Below are positions 63,352-64,000 of a stretch of 64,000 nucleotides of DNA, piece by piece. The DNA is from Periweissella fabaria (GTDB taxonomy: Bacteria > Bacillota > Bacilli > Lactobacillales > Lactobacillaceae). The stretch lies in NCBI RefSeq assembly GCF_918814575.1, contig NZ_CAKKNS010000006.1, positions 62,001 through 126,000 of the forward strand, in the 5' to 3' direction. Each line of letters begins with the position of its first letter. Position 1 is the first letter of the stretch. The notes under the pieces are model-generated. The model saw nothing but the letters and a program-made list of their open reading frames with translations. It was not told where the DNA came from and searched no databases. The position numbers and the translations under genes were made by a program.

Positions 63352-63474
63352 ATGTACGAAAAGAAGAAAAAATCTGGATTTCAAAAATTCACTATGGTGA
63401 TGGTTTATCTTATGTTAATCATCACGGTGTTAGGTACTGTCCTAGGTGCTGCTAGTGCTTTAGGTGCCTTTTAA
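63352..63474 (+). CDS. DUF4044 small membrane protein, 40 residues
   Basis: A 40-residue protein of unknown function. A basic start (MYEKKKKSGFQKFT) is followed by a single transmembrane helix of about 20 residues (MVYLMLIITVLGTVLGAASA), ending LGAF. The composition and length match the DUF4044 family of lactobacilli. The ribosome-binding site is weak (GTGAGTG). It has its own promoter and terminator and lies divergent from DUF3397, a constant neighbour. Confidence 0.75.
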   Translation: MYEKKKKSGFQKFTMVMVYLMLIITVLGTVLGAASALGAF

Positions 63475-63475
63475 T

Positions 63476-63508
63476 AAAAAAAGCTTGCCTTAATGGCAAG
63501 CTTTTTTT
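63476..63508. terminator. bidirectional terminator between DUF4044 and rny
   Basis: AAAAAAGCTTGCC and its complement around a 5-nt loop, ending in TTTTTTT on the plus strand. Convergent with rny, whose stop codon is inside its 3' arm. Confidence 0.88.
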
Positions 63509-64000
63509 ATTGAGCAATTTCAGTATTACGAACTTCACGGATAACCGTAACTTTAATATGCCCAGGATAATCAAGATCATGTTCAATTTGATTTTTAACA
63601 TCACGTGCAATAATCGTTGCTTCTAAATCATCAACCTTCGCTGGTTCAACAATCACGCGAATTTCACGTCCTGCTTGAATTGCAAATGATTTTTCAACTC
63701 CATCAAAGTTATCAGCAATTGCTTCTAACTGTTTGAGGCGTTGTACGTAGTTTTCCAATGACTCTGAACGAGCACCTGGTCGTGCTGCTGAAATTGCATC
63801 AGCAGACGCTACAAGGACGGAAATAACTGACGTTGCAACTGTATCACCATGGTGTGATGCAATTGAATTAATAATAACTTCTTTTTCTTTAAACTTAGTA
63901 GCAATTTCAATACCAAGTTCAACATGGGAACCTTCAACCTCTTGGTCAACAGCTTTCCCAATATCGTGTAATAACCCTGCGCGTTTTGCAAGAGTAACAT
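63507..64000 (-). CDS. rny: ribonuclease Y, N-terminal part cut by window edge
   Basis: Endoribonuclease that initiates mRNA decay, membrane-anchored in its missing N terminus. About 164 C-terminal residues are visible. The HD domain shows [20 protein letters not shown] and [14 protein letters not shown]. The C-terminal region contains [21 protein letters not shown] and ends [12 protein letters not shown]. The frame runs past base 64000, so the full gene of about 520 codons starts outside. The C-terminal fragment clearly identifies RNase Y. Confidence 0.93.
   Translation of the reverse strand, partial: VTLAKRAGLLHDIGKAVDQEVEGSHVELGIEIATKFKEKEVIINSIASHHGDTVATSVISVLVASADAISAARPGARSESLENYVQRLKQLEAIADNFDGVEKSFAIQAGREIRVIVEPAKVDDLEATIIARDVKNQIEHDLDYPGHIKVTVIREVRNTEIAQ

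Overview
The window is a stretch of a low-GC Gram-positive chromosome, almost certainly a lactic acid bacterium of the family Lactobacillaceae. The evidence is the complete mevalonate route with a type 2 IPP isomerase, a PASTA-domain kinase with its phosphatase, a type B RNase P RNA, acetate kinase beside a late-competence comG operon, a folT gene with a THF riboswitch, and small lactobacillar families (DUF4044, DUF3397, DUF948/YtxH-like). Gene content fits the Weissella/Leuconostoc side of the family, but the sequence alone does not fix the genus. It is core chromosome: I see no prophage, insertion sequence, CRISPR array or tRNA.

Layout. 1-6.7 kb (minus): prpC-prkC-uppS-cdsA-rseP-proS, joining wall-sensing Ser/Thr phosphorylation to lipid-carrier and phospholipid synthesis and membrane proteolysis. 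6.8-12.3 kb: a YtxH-like/DUF948 pair, an unknown divergent gene, rsmF, an M20 peptidase and a ribokinase. 12.3-14.7 kb (minus): a three-gene unit of unknown function, made of a coiled-coil protein, an unrecognised protein and a dUTPase-2-like protein that has lost its expected metal-binding acids. 14.9-22.9 kb (minus): gmk-rpoZ, then coaE-mutM-polA-dinG. 23.1-27.6 kb (plus): mvk-mvaD-pmk-fni and a flavodoxin, turning mevalonate into IPP/DMAPP that feeds uppS and thus the wall lipid carrier.

27.7-36.2 kb: an orphan minus-strand gene, relQ-nadK-rluA-type synthase (minus) opposite an spxH-like gene, then yunD-yutD-HAD phosphatase-DUF1461 (minus), and folT (plus) behind a THF riboswitch with a probable Shine-Dalgarno-sequestering hairpin. 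36.2-43.8 kb (minus): an M32 carboxypeptidase, then comGA-comGG, a YtxK-type methylase and ackA. 43.8-49.6 kb: an RlmL-type methylase, rnpB, gpsB and ypsA (minus), opposite recU-pbp1A (plus). 49.6-53.4 kb (minus): rnz-recJ-apt. 53.9-62.7 kb (minus): the division/cell-wall cluster mraZ-rsmH-ftsL-pbp2X-mraY-murD-murG-divIB, headed by a run of 10-bp-periodic GTGG repeats that look like MraZ operators. ftsA and ftsZ do not follow divIB. The window ends with DUF3397, a 40-residue DUF4044 gene and the 3' part of rny.

Most operons end in strong hairpin terminators, many usable in both directions. Several genes start at TTG or GTG behind a good ribosome-binding site. No unmistakably new system is present. 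The best candidates for new biology are the 12.3-14.7 kb unit, the cysteine-free SpxH-like adaptor and the split division cluster.
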